Shown here: positions 1 through 9,783 of the stretch, one piece after another
How the letters are laid out: the number at the start of each line of letters is the position of its first letter
Numbering within the stretch: the first letter of the stretch is position 1
Source: Selaginella moellendorffii
Lineage: Eukaryota > Streptophyta > Lycopodiopsida > Selaginellales > Selaginellaceae
Length of the DNA: 64,000 bases
Assembly: GCF_000143415.4 (NCBI RefSeq)
Contig: NW_003314324.1
Span: 319,811-383,810 of the forward strand
Direction of reading: 5' to 3'
The notes under the pieces: model-generated
Told to the model about the DNA's origin: nothing
What the model saw: only the letters and a program-made list of their open reading frames with translations
The model's database searches: none
Position numbers and translations under genes: made by a program

Positions 1-1509
1 TTCCGTGATCTTCTCAGCAATGCGCGCATTAAAGACGACGATGCCTCACTTTTGCTCGGCCTCGCCGTGCCACTCGTCGCACTCGTGCTGCTGTGATCCT
101 TGCCACTTCCGTCGCTGCTGCTGGTACGCTTCGTCCTCGTCCTGTTACTTTCTTTCTCTTTTCCCCTCTGATTCCCAAACAGCCTGTTTGTGGTGTAGCT
201 CAGGATTCCATGGCTGCTACTGGTGGAGTTCTTCATTGTGACCAACTTTGCAGTGCGAGAAAACGACGCTCTCTGGGGTAAGTGGTCCTCTTCCCTTTCA
301 TTGCTGCTCTTGATGATGAGCTGATCGGACTCTCGTTGCTTTTGTTGCTTGTGCAGCCTCCGAATTTCAGACCATCCCAATCCTCCACCACCTTCGTGCT
401 GCTGCTGGAGTCCCAAGTCCGACTTACTCCGAACCAAGTTTCCACCATCGCTGACCTTGTTCTTCGTCGACTTTGACACCGATGATGACGACGAAGAGTT
501 CGAGCTCGAGCGATCGCTGCTGGAGCTGAAACCACCGAACCTTTGCCGGATGCTCTCGGAAATCTTGGCCAGCCTTCTGGAAGTTGACGACGACGACGAG
601 CCGAGAGTTGGCTCGGATGAGCTCCGGTTTAGCGACAACTTCCTCCGGCTCGAGGGCTTCTTGTCCGCGGTGCCCGTGTCCAAATTCTGGTGCTGCGGTG
701 GACGATGATCATCGGTCGCCAAGATCTTCACGGCAACCTCCGCTACCAGGCCACGCTTCTTCTTTGACGGGCTCTTGATCGGTGAGACCTTGCTACCACC
801 GCTCTTTTGCTCCTCCTTTTTCTTCTTCGATTTCTCCTCTTCTTCCTGTTCGTGTTCCACCGCTGGAACCCGAGTCCTCCTCATCAGTCCTGCAAATTTC
901 TCCACCAGCGATGGTCCTTTCCTCCCGTTCTGCCGCTGGTGATCCTCCTCCAAGCTACGATACTGATCCTCTTCCTCTCGCAGGAGCTCGCGGAGTAGCA
1001 GCGGCTCTTTGATCCTCAGGAGCTCCTGGAGCTGGAGCTGCTGCCTCTCTCCTCCTCCTCCATTCTCGCGGAGGATCATCACTGGCGGCGAGCGACCATC
1101 GCTACCACTACTGCTACTTACTGCTGAGAGATCCTTGATTTTGGCGCCCACTGGCAGCGAATCCAAGCCCATCAGCCTCGCCACCACATTGGGCCCGTGG
1201 ATCGCCGCGTCATCGAAGCTAGAATTCAGAGATTCTTCCTCTGGAGCTCCCTGATCACAAAACGAAAAGGTCCTGTCACTCAAATGGGAATGGAATAAAA
1301 AGAGGGGTCTTTACCAAAAGTAGCTTCCTGCGAGCTTGGCCATCGCTGCTACTGTGTCTCCTCGCCGATTTCTCTACGAAAACGAGGATCAATCCATCGC
1401 TGCCAAGCAAAAAAATTCGATTTTTGTGTGTCCATACCTTCTCTATTCGCTGCGAACAGCCGCCGCGCGTGCTTACTGCTAGCCGCATTGGGTCTTCGTG
1501 GGGATTCAT
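1..1509 (-). CDS. TRM/LONGIFOLIA-type protein, N-terminal part (runs off left edge)
   Basis: A long exon is open on the minus strand from 1250 to the window edge (about 416 codons without a stop). Its start carries NVVARLMGLDSLP (about 1196-1158), the hallmark RLMGL motif (DUF3741) of TON1-recruiting-motif / LONGIFOLIA proteins, which bring TON1-PP2A complexes to cortical microtubules and shape cell elongation. The rest is low-complexity: Gln/Leu- and Glu-rich stretches, a Lys-rich block and Ser-rich tracts, as usual in this family; the C-terminal DUF4378 region would lie beyond base 1. The acceptor is the AG at 1252-1251. A fitting upstream exon runs 1509-1432, starts at ATG 1509, and ends AAG before GTATGG, giving a phase-0 join over a 181-bp intron. 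The motif is seen; family role is established knowledge; exon 1 and the start are inference and less sure than exon 2. Confidence 0.72.
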
Positions 1510-3816
1510 CCATCCTCTCTCGAAAGAAAAGAGAGAACAAACTCTCCTGGGAATCGCTAGCTAGCTCGAAGCGCGACGACAACCAAGATTCCAATCGATC
1601 GCTCTGGGACCCTCTAGAGCCTGGAGCGCACTGGAGCGATCCAAAGAGCCCGAGTGGGGCATCTATATGATCGGGGGTGCCGGCCCAGAGTAAATGCGAT
1701 CGCTTCCTCTCTTTTTTTCAAACCGGAAAAAGGCAGCGCGAGAGCGCCAAGAGGAAGAAATCCAAAAAAAAGCGAGGAGGAGATAAAGGCACCAAAGGGA
1801 GAAAACAAGAACAAACAACACCAATGAATGATCCCACCCGTGAACCCAGCCTCCGCTCAAAATTCCCAAGAGAAGAAGGGTCGATCGATCGCTGGGAGAG
1901 AGGGAGCGAACAAAAACAAGAACTAGCTTTCAAGGGATTTTGCGATTCACGGGACCCGCATTGCCATCGCCCACCAATGGATCGATCGTCGACTCGATCG
2001 AGCCCAATAGAATAGAAGAAGATCACACAAAGAGGGAGGAGCCCTCTTCTCGCGAGTGTTCTTCTTCTTCTTCCTTCTTCTTCCTTTTGGGCGGTCTCGT
2101 TTGGCTGCTACTAATCAATGTCAATTCTTCGAAACTGCCCAAGCACTGTGGCCCCTGTGATCGATCCCACACTTACCTTGTGTGAAAAAGAGAGGAGGAA
2201 AAAAAAAAAATCTCTTCCCATCCCACCTAAAAAACACTCGTCTTGCTTCGCTCACTGCGCGTGTAAGTTCACAGCTCGTAAACTTCGCGTTCTCGACAGG
2301 GCGCCAAACCAAACGCATCAAACCCTCAAATGAAAATCCCACTCCCAAAGTGAGAGATTTTTACCCCCCGCACAAATTTACCCGCCAAGGAATATTCTCC
2401 TCCCTTGGTCCACGTGGGCGGGTCAAAACGCTGCCAGGTCAGCAGAGTGGCATATACTTTTTTAAATACGCGCAAAATCAATTGATCCGATTTTGGGACG
2501 TATGTCTACGAGTAGGTCTACTGTACAGGCTATAGTACTGTAGGGACCCCTGCCTTGTCTTTCCACTGGCACTTGCCTTAAAGAATGTGGCCTTAGCTTT
2601 GATCAAATGATTTTTCTATGGTTTGTTGCCTGGGCTATGAAAATCTTTTTGGCTAACGGTATGATAGAACCAACGCATTTAAATCGCGTGGTTTTTATAT
2701 CTTGTGGTTTGCAAAGATTGGAGGCTGACACAAGAACCCTAAAAGTTGCAGACTCCCAGATTCTTTGTGCCATAGAATCCGCGAAGCCAGCGCGCAGTGG
2801 GCATTTACTCGCTTGTCTTATCGAATTTATGTGCAGATTTTAAAAAGGAATTTGCCTCTATTTCTTGCACCGCCACCTTTTCAACGAAGATCAACATCCA
2901 ACGGGTACAGTCGAGAAAATTCTCCAAGAACGAAGTTAAGTTAAACATTGGTTGCGAAGTTGACAAGCTCTACTCTCGTTGTTTTGTCTTGAATGACAAC
3001 TCGTGCTAGATCATGGGCCTGAAATTTGATTGTAATTTGGCCCCAAAACCGGGGAACTGAAAAGAACGAAACACTTTCTCTCGATTCAAACAATCCCAGA
3101 CAAGAACACCAACATTTCAAACTGGCCTTTGAATTTGACAAAAATCTCTCGACAATGTGGTGTGTCGGTGCTTTCTCGGAGATCGATTGATTAGCATTAG
3201 TTTGAGAGCAAAGATTTGGACTCAAGCCACAAGACAGCGAAGAACTCTCGTGCTCAAGTTCAAAACCAGACAATCGATAGAAGAAAGCGAATTGTCCCAC
3301 ACATGGAACACCAAGTTGACTGTAATACAAATGTATTTTTGGTATTGTACGTATGTGTATGCTTTTGCGGGAAAAGTAGAATTAAAATAGTCGGGCGGAC
3401 GGTTTGAATTTGAATCCGTACTTGGCGCCTTCCGGGATTTAGAGCCACGGAAGAAGAATATAATCAAAAGCTCAAGAACAAAAGCATTATATCTTGTGAC
3501 AGTGAGGATCGATCGTTAGGCTGGCTAACGTACGTTGTTCCAGAGATAAAAATAATTTCCATCTAAAAGCTTTAGAAATGGGGGTGCAAGGTGTCGAACC
3601 GAGTACCTCTTGCACTCAAACTACATCCGCTTGACATACTAAATTTCCTACTAATTTGATTAAGAAACTTAGTTCCTACTAATTTAAATTAGAAACTTGA
3701 TAATAATCTACATTACTAATTTAATAGAGAAACTTAATATTTATCTTTTATTAATTAACTTACATTAGTGGAAAATAAAATAAAATTATGAATTAATCTT
3801 TTTACAAAAGTGATGA
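1510..3816. other. Intergenic region between TRM-like and PPR genes
   Basis: No gene could be supported. The first 500 bases, rich in GATCGATC and purine runs, are the likely 5' region of the minus-strand TRM-like gene. Open frames at 1677-2015 and 2182-2535 are low-complexity and resemble nothing known. From about 3630 the sequence becomes very AT-rich. A tRNA-like B box near 3576-3622 is listed separately. Confidence 0.5.
3570..3640 (-). repeat. Degenerate tRNA-derived element (SINE-like head), candidate
   Basis: On the minus strand the motif GGTTCGACACC fits the Pol III B-box consensus GGTTCGANNCC exactly and is preceded by a D-arm-like stretch GGATGTAGTTTGAGTG. The A-like and B boxes are too close for a complete tRNA and no cloverleaf can be folded, so a decayed tRNA or SINE head is more likely than a tRNA gene. 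Confidence 0.3.
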
Positions 3817-6219
3817 CTATCCATCTCGGTATAAATTCGATAGCAACACGTAAGGAGCAGTCTTCTTCTTGTTCGTGCTCTTCGTTACCATGGCTTCCAT
3901 CTCTTCCTCCTTCCGGATGAGCGAAGCCACCACTCGCTTCCCGCGCCTCTCATCGCCATGGATCCTACACGCCGCCAGCAGCGCCGTCCACGCCTCCCCA
4001 CCGCCACCGCCACCCCCGCCCTTGAGCAGCTCCTCCGCCGCCACCAAATGCCCAGCTCTCCCAAGAACATCCACCACCGCGTTCCAGTGATCCTCGCCAG
4101 CTCTCACCCCCCAGTCCGCCACCATCCCCGCCAAGTGATCCAGCGCCTCGCCGACGAGCCCGCCATGGTTGCAAGCGTGGAGCAGCGTCAAGAGCGTCAC
4201 CTCGTCGGGAGAGATCCCCTCCATCTTCATGTCCAGCAGCAAATCCACCCGCTCGCGCTCGCCGCTAGCGCTCGACTGGAGCATCACGTTCCAGGACACC
4301 ACGTCCCGCTCCGGCATCCCATCAAAAAGCGATTTTGCTGCGCGGAGCTTGCCTCTTTGAGCTGCCGCCACCACCATGACGTTCCAGATTATCATGTCTC
4401 GCTCCGGGATCTCCCAGAAGAGCTCCACTGCTCGATCGAAATGCCGGCTTCCAACGTAGCCGAGTAGCATCGAGGCCCAGGAGACAGTGTCGTGCTCGGG
4501 CATGAGCCGAGAGAACACCACCTCGGCCTCCTCCACGCAACCGTTCTCGGCGTAGCCGGCCACCATTGTGTTCCAGGACACGATGTTCTTCTCGGGCATC
4601 CGCTCAAGCACCGTCCTGGCATCGCCCAAGTTTCCAGTCCGAGCGTACGCCGCCACCATCGAGTTGCCCGAGATGGTATTTCTCACAGGCATTGCCTCGA
4701 ACAGCGCCCGAGCTCGCTCCAAATCCCCGGGGCGAGCGTAGGCTGCGATCATCGCGTTCCACGACACCAGGTCTCGGAGTGGCATCGCATCAAAAACTGT
4801 TTTTGCGCACTCCGCCATCTCGGCCTGCGCGTATCCGACCACCATCGTCGTCCAGGCCACCACGTCCCGCTGCGGCATCTCGTCAAACAGCCTCTTTGCT
4901 TCCTCCATCTCGCCTCTTCTTGCGTAGGCCTGGATCAAGGCCGTGAATGACACAACGTTCCTCCTCGGCATCCTCTCGAACACGTCCCTGGCTTGTTCTA
5001 CGTGACCATCTTGAGCATACGCTTGAACCATCGAGTTCCACGATACTGTGTCCGGTTGAGGCATCCGATCAAACGCGGCCTTTGCTTGGACAAGCTCGCC
5101 TCTCTCCACGCTCGACTGGAGCATCACATTCCAGGAGATGGAGTTCCTCTCTTTCATCTTGTCAAACAGCTCCCGGGCCTCCTCCACGCGACCGTGATCC
5201 GTGTACGCTGTGATGAGCGCGTTCCAAGTTACCAAGTTCCTGTCCGGCATCCGATCGAAGATGGTCTTCGCGTCTTCCAGGAAACCATGACTGGCGTAAG
5301 CGTTCATCATCGTCGTCCATGCGATCGCGTCGGGGCACTGGATTCTCTCGAACAAAGCTCTCGCTTCTTCCAAGTCTCCATTCTCGGCGTAGCCCTGGAG
5401 CATCGCCGTAGAGGCCACGACGTTCTCCATCGGCATCCTCTCGAACAAAGCTCTGGCCTCGCCAATCTCTCCTCCAGCAACGTAAGCCCGGATCATCGTC
5501 GTCCACGACACCGAGTCTCGCAAGATCATGCTCTCGAAAACCTCTCTCGCCAGATCAAGTTGCCCGTTTCCGGCATATCCCGCCACCATAGCGTTCCACG
5601 AAACCACATCCTTGAGCGGTATGCAATCGAAGAGCTTCTTTGCCTCCTCCATTTTTCCAGCCTTTGCATGACCCGTGATCATAGCGTTCCACGCGATCAC
5701 ATTCTTGTGAGGCATCGAATCAAACAGCTCTGTCGCTCGACACAGATCCCCCGCCTTGGCAAATGCGGCAACCACGGTTGTCCACGAGACGATATCCGGT
5801 GATGGCATCGCTCTAAACACTTCCATCGCTCTTTCCAAAAGCCCGCTTTTCACGTAGGCCTGGATCATTCCATTCCATGACACTCGATCCTTTCTGGGCA
5901 TGCTCTGGAACACGCATCTTGCTTGAGCAATATCCCCGTTTCGAGCATATGCCGCAAGGAGGATGTTCCACGACACCAAGTTCCTGTCGCTGATCCGATC
6001 GAACACCGCTCGAGCCTCCTCCACGCTGCCGCACTTCCCATACATTTCAATCACAAGATTCCACAGATGCAAGCTTTCTTTCAGGTCCCCGTTCCGTTCT
6101 ATTCTCGCATGGACTTTCCTCGCTTCGCCCAAGTTCTTCGAGTTGCCGTACAATTTGATGGACCGGACGAGAGAATTAAAATCGCCTTGCGGTGGAATCG
6201 CTGGGAATCCCTGGATCAT
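3817..6219 (-). CDS. Pentatricopeptide repeat protein, all short S-type repeats, truncated E domain
   Basis: An intronless 800-residue protein made of about 19 tandem repeats of close to 31 residues with the pattern xxRDVVSWNAMIxxYAxxG followed by A/E-rich helix and LFxxMP. This is the S/SS repeat of the PLS class of PPR proteins, which bind organellar RNA one base per repeat and guide C-to-U editing. Near residue 640 the repeats give way to the usual final L2/S2 repeats (GxxPDEVTLL, HWNAVVDVLGRAGH) and an E-type motif (AWTALLAACRIHG). The protein stops right after YVLLSNLYRDG, before the rest of the E motif, E+ and DYW deaminase; the bases beyond the TAG show no such continuation. ATG at 6219 is supported by the conserved first block, which recurs in the broken copies. 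Organellar targeting is expected but the N terminus is not a clear presequence. It is the only intact PPR copy in the cluster; loss of the 3' end could make it partner-dependent or non-functional. Confidence 0.88.
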   Translation of the reverse strand: MIQGFPAIPPQGDFNSLVRSIKLYGNSKNLGEARKVHARIERNGDLKESLHLWNLVIEMYGKCGSVEEARAVFDRISDRNLVSWNILLAAYARNGDIAQARCVFQSMPRKDRVSWNGMIQAYVKSGLLERAMEVFRAMPSPDIVSWTTVVAAFAKAGDLCRATELFDSMPHKNVIAWNAMITGHAKAGKMEEAKKLFDCIPLKDVVSWNAMVAGYAGNGQLDLAREVFESMILRDSVSWTTMIRAYVAGGEIGEARALFERMPMENVVASTAMLQGYAENGDLEEARALFERIQCPDAIAWTTMMNAYASHGFLEDAKTIFDRMPDRNLVTWNALITAYTDHGRVEEARELFDKMKERNSISWNVMLQSSVERGELVQAKAAFDRMPQPDTVSWNSMVQAYAQDGHVEQARDVFERMPRRNVVSFTALIQAYARRGEMEEAKRLFDEMPQRDVVAWTTMVVGYAQAEMAECAKTVFDAMPLRDLVSWNAMIAAYARPGDLERARALFEAMPVRNTISGNSMVAAYARTGNLGDARTVLERMPEKNIVSWNTMVAGYAENGCVEEAEVVFSRLMPEHDTVSWASMLLGYVGSRHFDRAVELFWEIPERDMIIWNVMVVAAAQRGKLRAAKSLFDGMPERDVVSWNVMLQSSASGERERVDLLLDMKMEGISPDEVTLLTLLHACNHGGLVGEALDHLAGMVADWGVRAGEDHWNAVVDVLGRAGHLVAAEELLKGGGGGGGGEAWTALLAACRIHGDERRGKRVVASLIRKEEEMEAMVTKSTNKKKTAPYVLLSNLYRDG

Positions 6220-6360
6220 TAATTTTCTACACCATCCCAGATATTACTCGCTCTGGCTTCACAATGGATCGCTAGAATCCAATATTTTCAATTGAGATTG
6301 TGTTTTGACTTTATACCTTTGGGTTTATAAATCGCCATTCATACACGAGAGATTGATTTA

Positions 6361-7107
6361 TTCGCAAGCCTTGGCAAGATCTATGGTCCGATCATCCACC
6401 TGAAAGGTGGAGTGGTGGACTACATTGTCATCAACTCCATCACGATTTGGAGTTTGCGTATCGCCCAGCTAGTAAGTTTGGCTATGGTTTCAAAGACATC
6501 AAATCACGAGCAGGCACTTGATGAGCAACACGAGGCTGGATGGTTTTGCGGGGATCTACGAAATGGAGATGGCGAAATCAATCAAAGCCATTCAAAGCTC
6601 TGGCGATCATGCTCGCGTCAACCTGACCGATGCAGTCGGCAAATTTATCTCGGATGCATTTTGTATGATTCTCTTTGGCAGCACAGAGGAGAGAGTTTTG
6701 GATCTGGTAGCCCAAATCGAAAAGCAAACACTCAACGTCAAGTCACAACCTGTCAAGCACTCGGACCTCGTCAACTTACCTTACATCGAAGCAATCTTCA
6801 ATTAAGTTTTGCGATTCCATCCAGTGGGAGCTCTTGGCGTTCCTCACCACAATCCATCCAAGGTAACAATCGCAGGCTACGACATCCCCAAGCACTGCAC
6901 CGTTCTCATCCCAAACGGTACTGGACGAGCCCGAGGTGTTTTGCTCGGAGCGTTTCCTGGGCGATCGAGCGAAATCCAACCAAGAGCGCATGATGCCATT
7001 CCCGGCATGCCGATAGCTTCCTGCGTGGTTCCTTTTGTGGTTGCAAACTTGCTCCATGCCTTTGATTGGAAGAGTGCAGGCGAGATTGATTTGTCCGAAA
7101 AGTCGGG
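6361..7107 (+). pseudogene. Cytochrome P450 pseudogene A (truncated)
   Basis: The sequence parallels the intact P450 at 9784-11286 from the KIYGPIIHL segment to the C terminus, but lacks the N-terminal anchor. It has lost the bases equivalent to 10389-10793 (which include the intron and I-helix), carries a stop where the intact gene reads EAIFKEV (here EAIFN then TAA), and misses about 22 bases holding the heme-ligand cysteine. It lies head to head with the PPR gene, about 140 bp apart, the same order as at 13398-13540. It cannot encode a working P450. Confidence 0.85.
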
Positions 7108-7402
7108 AACTCCCTCACATCCTTGAGAGGCATGCGATCGAAGAGCTTCTTTGCCTCCATGTGATCACTTTTTTTTGAGGCATCTCATCAAACGATCCGA
7201 TCGAACACCGCTTGGGCCTCCTCCACGCTGCCGCACTTTCCATATACAAGATTCCACAGCTGCAAGCTTTCTTTCAGGTCCCTGTTCCGTTCTACCCTCG
7301 CATGGACTTCGCCCAAGTTCTTCGAGTTGTTGTACGATTTGATGGACCGGACGAGAAAATTAAAATCGCCTTCCACTGGAATCGCTGGAATCCTGGATCA
7401 TT
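7108..7402 (-). pseudogene. PPR pseudogene fragment 1
   Basis: Minus-strand remnant of the PPR gene's first repeats: a frame at 7376-7188 reads DFNFLVRSIKSYNNSKNLGE and LWNLVYGKCGSVEEAQAVFD, closely matching the start of the 3817-6219 gene but with small deletions. A second patch at 7108-7160 matches the repeat with LFDRMPLKDV, so a large internal part is missing. It abuts P450 pseudogene A directly. Confidence 0.8.
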
Positions 7403-7829
7403 ATTTTCTACACCATCCCTTATTATAATCGTTGTAGCAATATTGTGGAAAAGATCAAAATATTTATGAGCATCACATCACATGAATTTATCATGTTACA
7501 CAATTTTCAACTCACAATCTCAAAAAATCTTAAGAGATCTGTGAGTATCACATCACATCAAAACAATCTCACTTCATCAAGATAAAAAGACATGGTTAAC
7601 ATGAGAAATATGCCTAGAGCCGTACCTCCCATCTCCACCAAAAAATGGACTGTGGACAGAAATGATGACAATCCAAAAATTTAATCAAAACTCACATTGA
7701 GTGTGAACACCCCGGCCCTCTCTCAGAACCCACACCTTTGGATTTCTTACCCTTGTTATTACATCCTTTAAACTGGAAGCACAAATTTGAACCCGGTTTA
7801 TAAAGCTTCTCTCTCGCCAAGAGATTACC
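7403..7829. other. Intergenic spacer within the duplicated cluster
   Basis: AT-rich spacer between PPR fragment 1 and P450 pseudogene B. A short direct repeat, agcatcacatcacat and agtatcacatcacat, occurs at about 7469 and 7547. No gene seen. Confidence 0.4.
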
Positions 7830-8694
7830 ATGGTGCTTTTGCTTTGCGGTGCTATGCTTGCTCTATACTTCATCCTTTGCAATGTGAGAACTCTTCGAAG
7901 ATTACCACCAGGTCCGATCTCTCTGCCAAAAGTTGGATCCATTTTCTCTCTAAGATATCTACTCCATCGCTGTTTCGCAACGCAAGCCTTGGCAAGATCT
8001 TTGGCCCGATCATCCACCTGAGAGGTGGAGTGGTGGACTACATTGTCATCAACTCGATCGCCATAGCCAGGGAGGTCTTGATCACTCGCGATTTGGAGTT
8101 TGCTTATCCCCCAGCTAGTAAGTTTGGAGAGTACTTCAGCTATGGCCTCAAAGACATTGACTCTTGGTCCAGTCCTGGAAGAACCTTAAGCAAATCACGA
8201 ACAGGCACTTGATGAGCAACACAAGGCTGGATGGTGTTGCGGGGATCTACGAACTAGAGATGGCAAAATCGATCAAAGCCATTCACAGCTCTGGCAATCA
8301 TGCTCCCGTCAACCTGACTGATGCAGTCAGCAAGTTTATCTCGGATGCATTTTGTATGATTCTCTTTGGCAGCATAGAGGAGAGAGTTTTGGATCTGGTA
8401 GCCCAAATCGAAAAGCAAACACTCAACGTCAAGTCAGAACCTGTCAAGCACTCGGACCTCGTCAACTTACCTTACATTGTCCTCACCACAATCCATCCAT
8501 CCCCAAGCACTGCATCGATCTCATCTCATACGGCACTGGGACGAGCCCGAGGTGTTTCGCCCGGAGCGTTTCCTGGGCGATCAAGTAAATCCAACTCGGG
8601 CATGCCAATAGCTTCCCGTGTGGTTCCTTTTGTGGTTGAAAACTTGCTCCATGCCTTTAATTGGAAGAGTGCAGGCGAGATCAATTTGTCCTAG
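7830..8694 (+). pseudogene. Cytochrome P450 pseudogene B
   Basis: It begins with the same accATGGtg start and membrane anchor as the intact P450 (MVLLLCGAMLALYFILCN, then LPPGP) but a 5-base duplication (cgcaacgcaa, about 7977-7986) breaks the frame. It shares with pseudogenes A and C the loss of the stretch equivalent to 10389-10793, and with C alone the loss of the K-helix segment (ExxR) and a larger deletion that removes the heme cysteine. Frames are broken again around 8160. It is a relic, and sister to pseudogene C. Confidence 0.88.
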
Positions 8695-8699
8695 AAGTC

Positions 8700-9070
8700 T
8701 GAATCTCTCTCGTGTTTCTGGCATATCCTGCCACCATGATGTTCGGCAAAACCATATCCTTGAGAGGCATGCGATTGAAGAGCTTCTTTGCCTCTTCCAG
8801 TTTCCAAGCCTTTGCATAACCTGTGATCATAGCATTCCATGTGATCACATTCTTATAAGGCATCGAATGAAACAGCTCCATCGCTCCTGCTTTGGCAAAT
8901 GCAGCTACCACCCTTGCTCATGAGACTATATCTGGGGATGATATTGCTTTAAACACTTCAAACACTCTTTCAAAAGCCTGTTTTACATGTAGGCCTGGAT
9001 CATTCCATTCCATGGCACTTGATCCTTCCTGGGCATACTCTGGAAAATGCATCTTGCATGAGCAATTTGA
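8700..9070 (-). pseudogene. PPR pseudogene fragment 2
   Basis: Minus-strand remnant matching the 5560-5935 part of the intact PPR gene: recognisable repeats include MPYKNVITWNAMITGYAKA and LFNRMPLKDM. It is more diverged than the other copies and carries deletions and stops. The same fragment, equally diverged, recurs at 14345-14690, showing it was already broken when the cluster was duplicated. Confidence 0.82.
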
Positions 9071-9783
9071 TTGAACACAACTTAACACAAACTATGGGAA
9101 TATTCTAAAAATATTTTATGATTTGGGGATTTTAGGCTAGCTAACCTAGGGTTACCTCATGAATATCTAGTGATAATATGTGATAAAGAGGACAAGACTT
9201 TTGATGATGTTGTCAGAAGGCAAAAATAAGGTTATTAAAGAGTCACATGCACTTTCAAAATTTAAATCAATTTAGTATCTATGATTACTGTTAGTACATC
9301 AAGCATGTCAAAAATTATTGTATGGTGGAATGGAAGTTATCATTTTGATGTTGTGCAACTAGCAGGTTAGAGTAGCCATAAAATTTGATGCCGCACAACA
9401 GAATTAATCTATTTGAGACAAAGAGTCATTTGCTGCTATAAAGGAATAATAATAATAATATGGATTTAGATTATTAGTCTCTCCAATATTTCAATTATTA
9501 AAACGATCGTCAAGACCGCCTTACTCTGTTGACAAAAGTTCTTACAAAAGATGTCTTTTAAGACTTAAGATTTGGTATAAGTATGGAGATGACAATAAAG
9601 TTGCTCATGCATTATATTTTTATAAATAATTGGACGATAGTTGACAATAAAAGATTTAAATAATAAACATACAACTCAATCTAAACACAACCTAGTATTT
9701 TCAAAACACATTTATTTTGATTGGATTGTGTTACCTTTTTAGCACAGGATTTGAAACCAGGACCTTTGGGTTTCACTCTCACC
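9071..9783. other. Spacer upstream of intact P450, duplicated at 14690-15459
   Basis: AT-rich, no gene. Blocks of it recur downstream in the same order, for example around 9281-9312 and 14990-15018, with small deletions in the second copy. The end of the spacer holds the 5' flank of the P450. Confidence 0.6.

Noticed and set aside
1677-2015. Lys/Arg-rich frame
   Set aside because: Arises from purine-rich promoter DNA of the TRM-like gene.
3570-3640. Functional tRNA gene
   Set aside because: A and B boxes are too close and no cloverleaf or anticodon loop can be drawn.
3958-5802. Long plus-strand frames opposite the PPR gene
   Set aside because: They are antisense shadows of a highly repetitive coding strand; their His/Pro/Arg-rich repeats mirror the PPR repeats.
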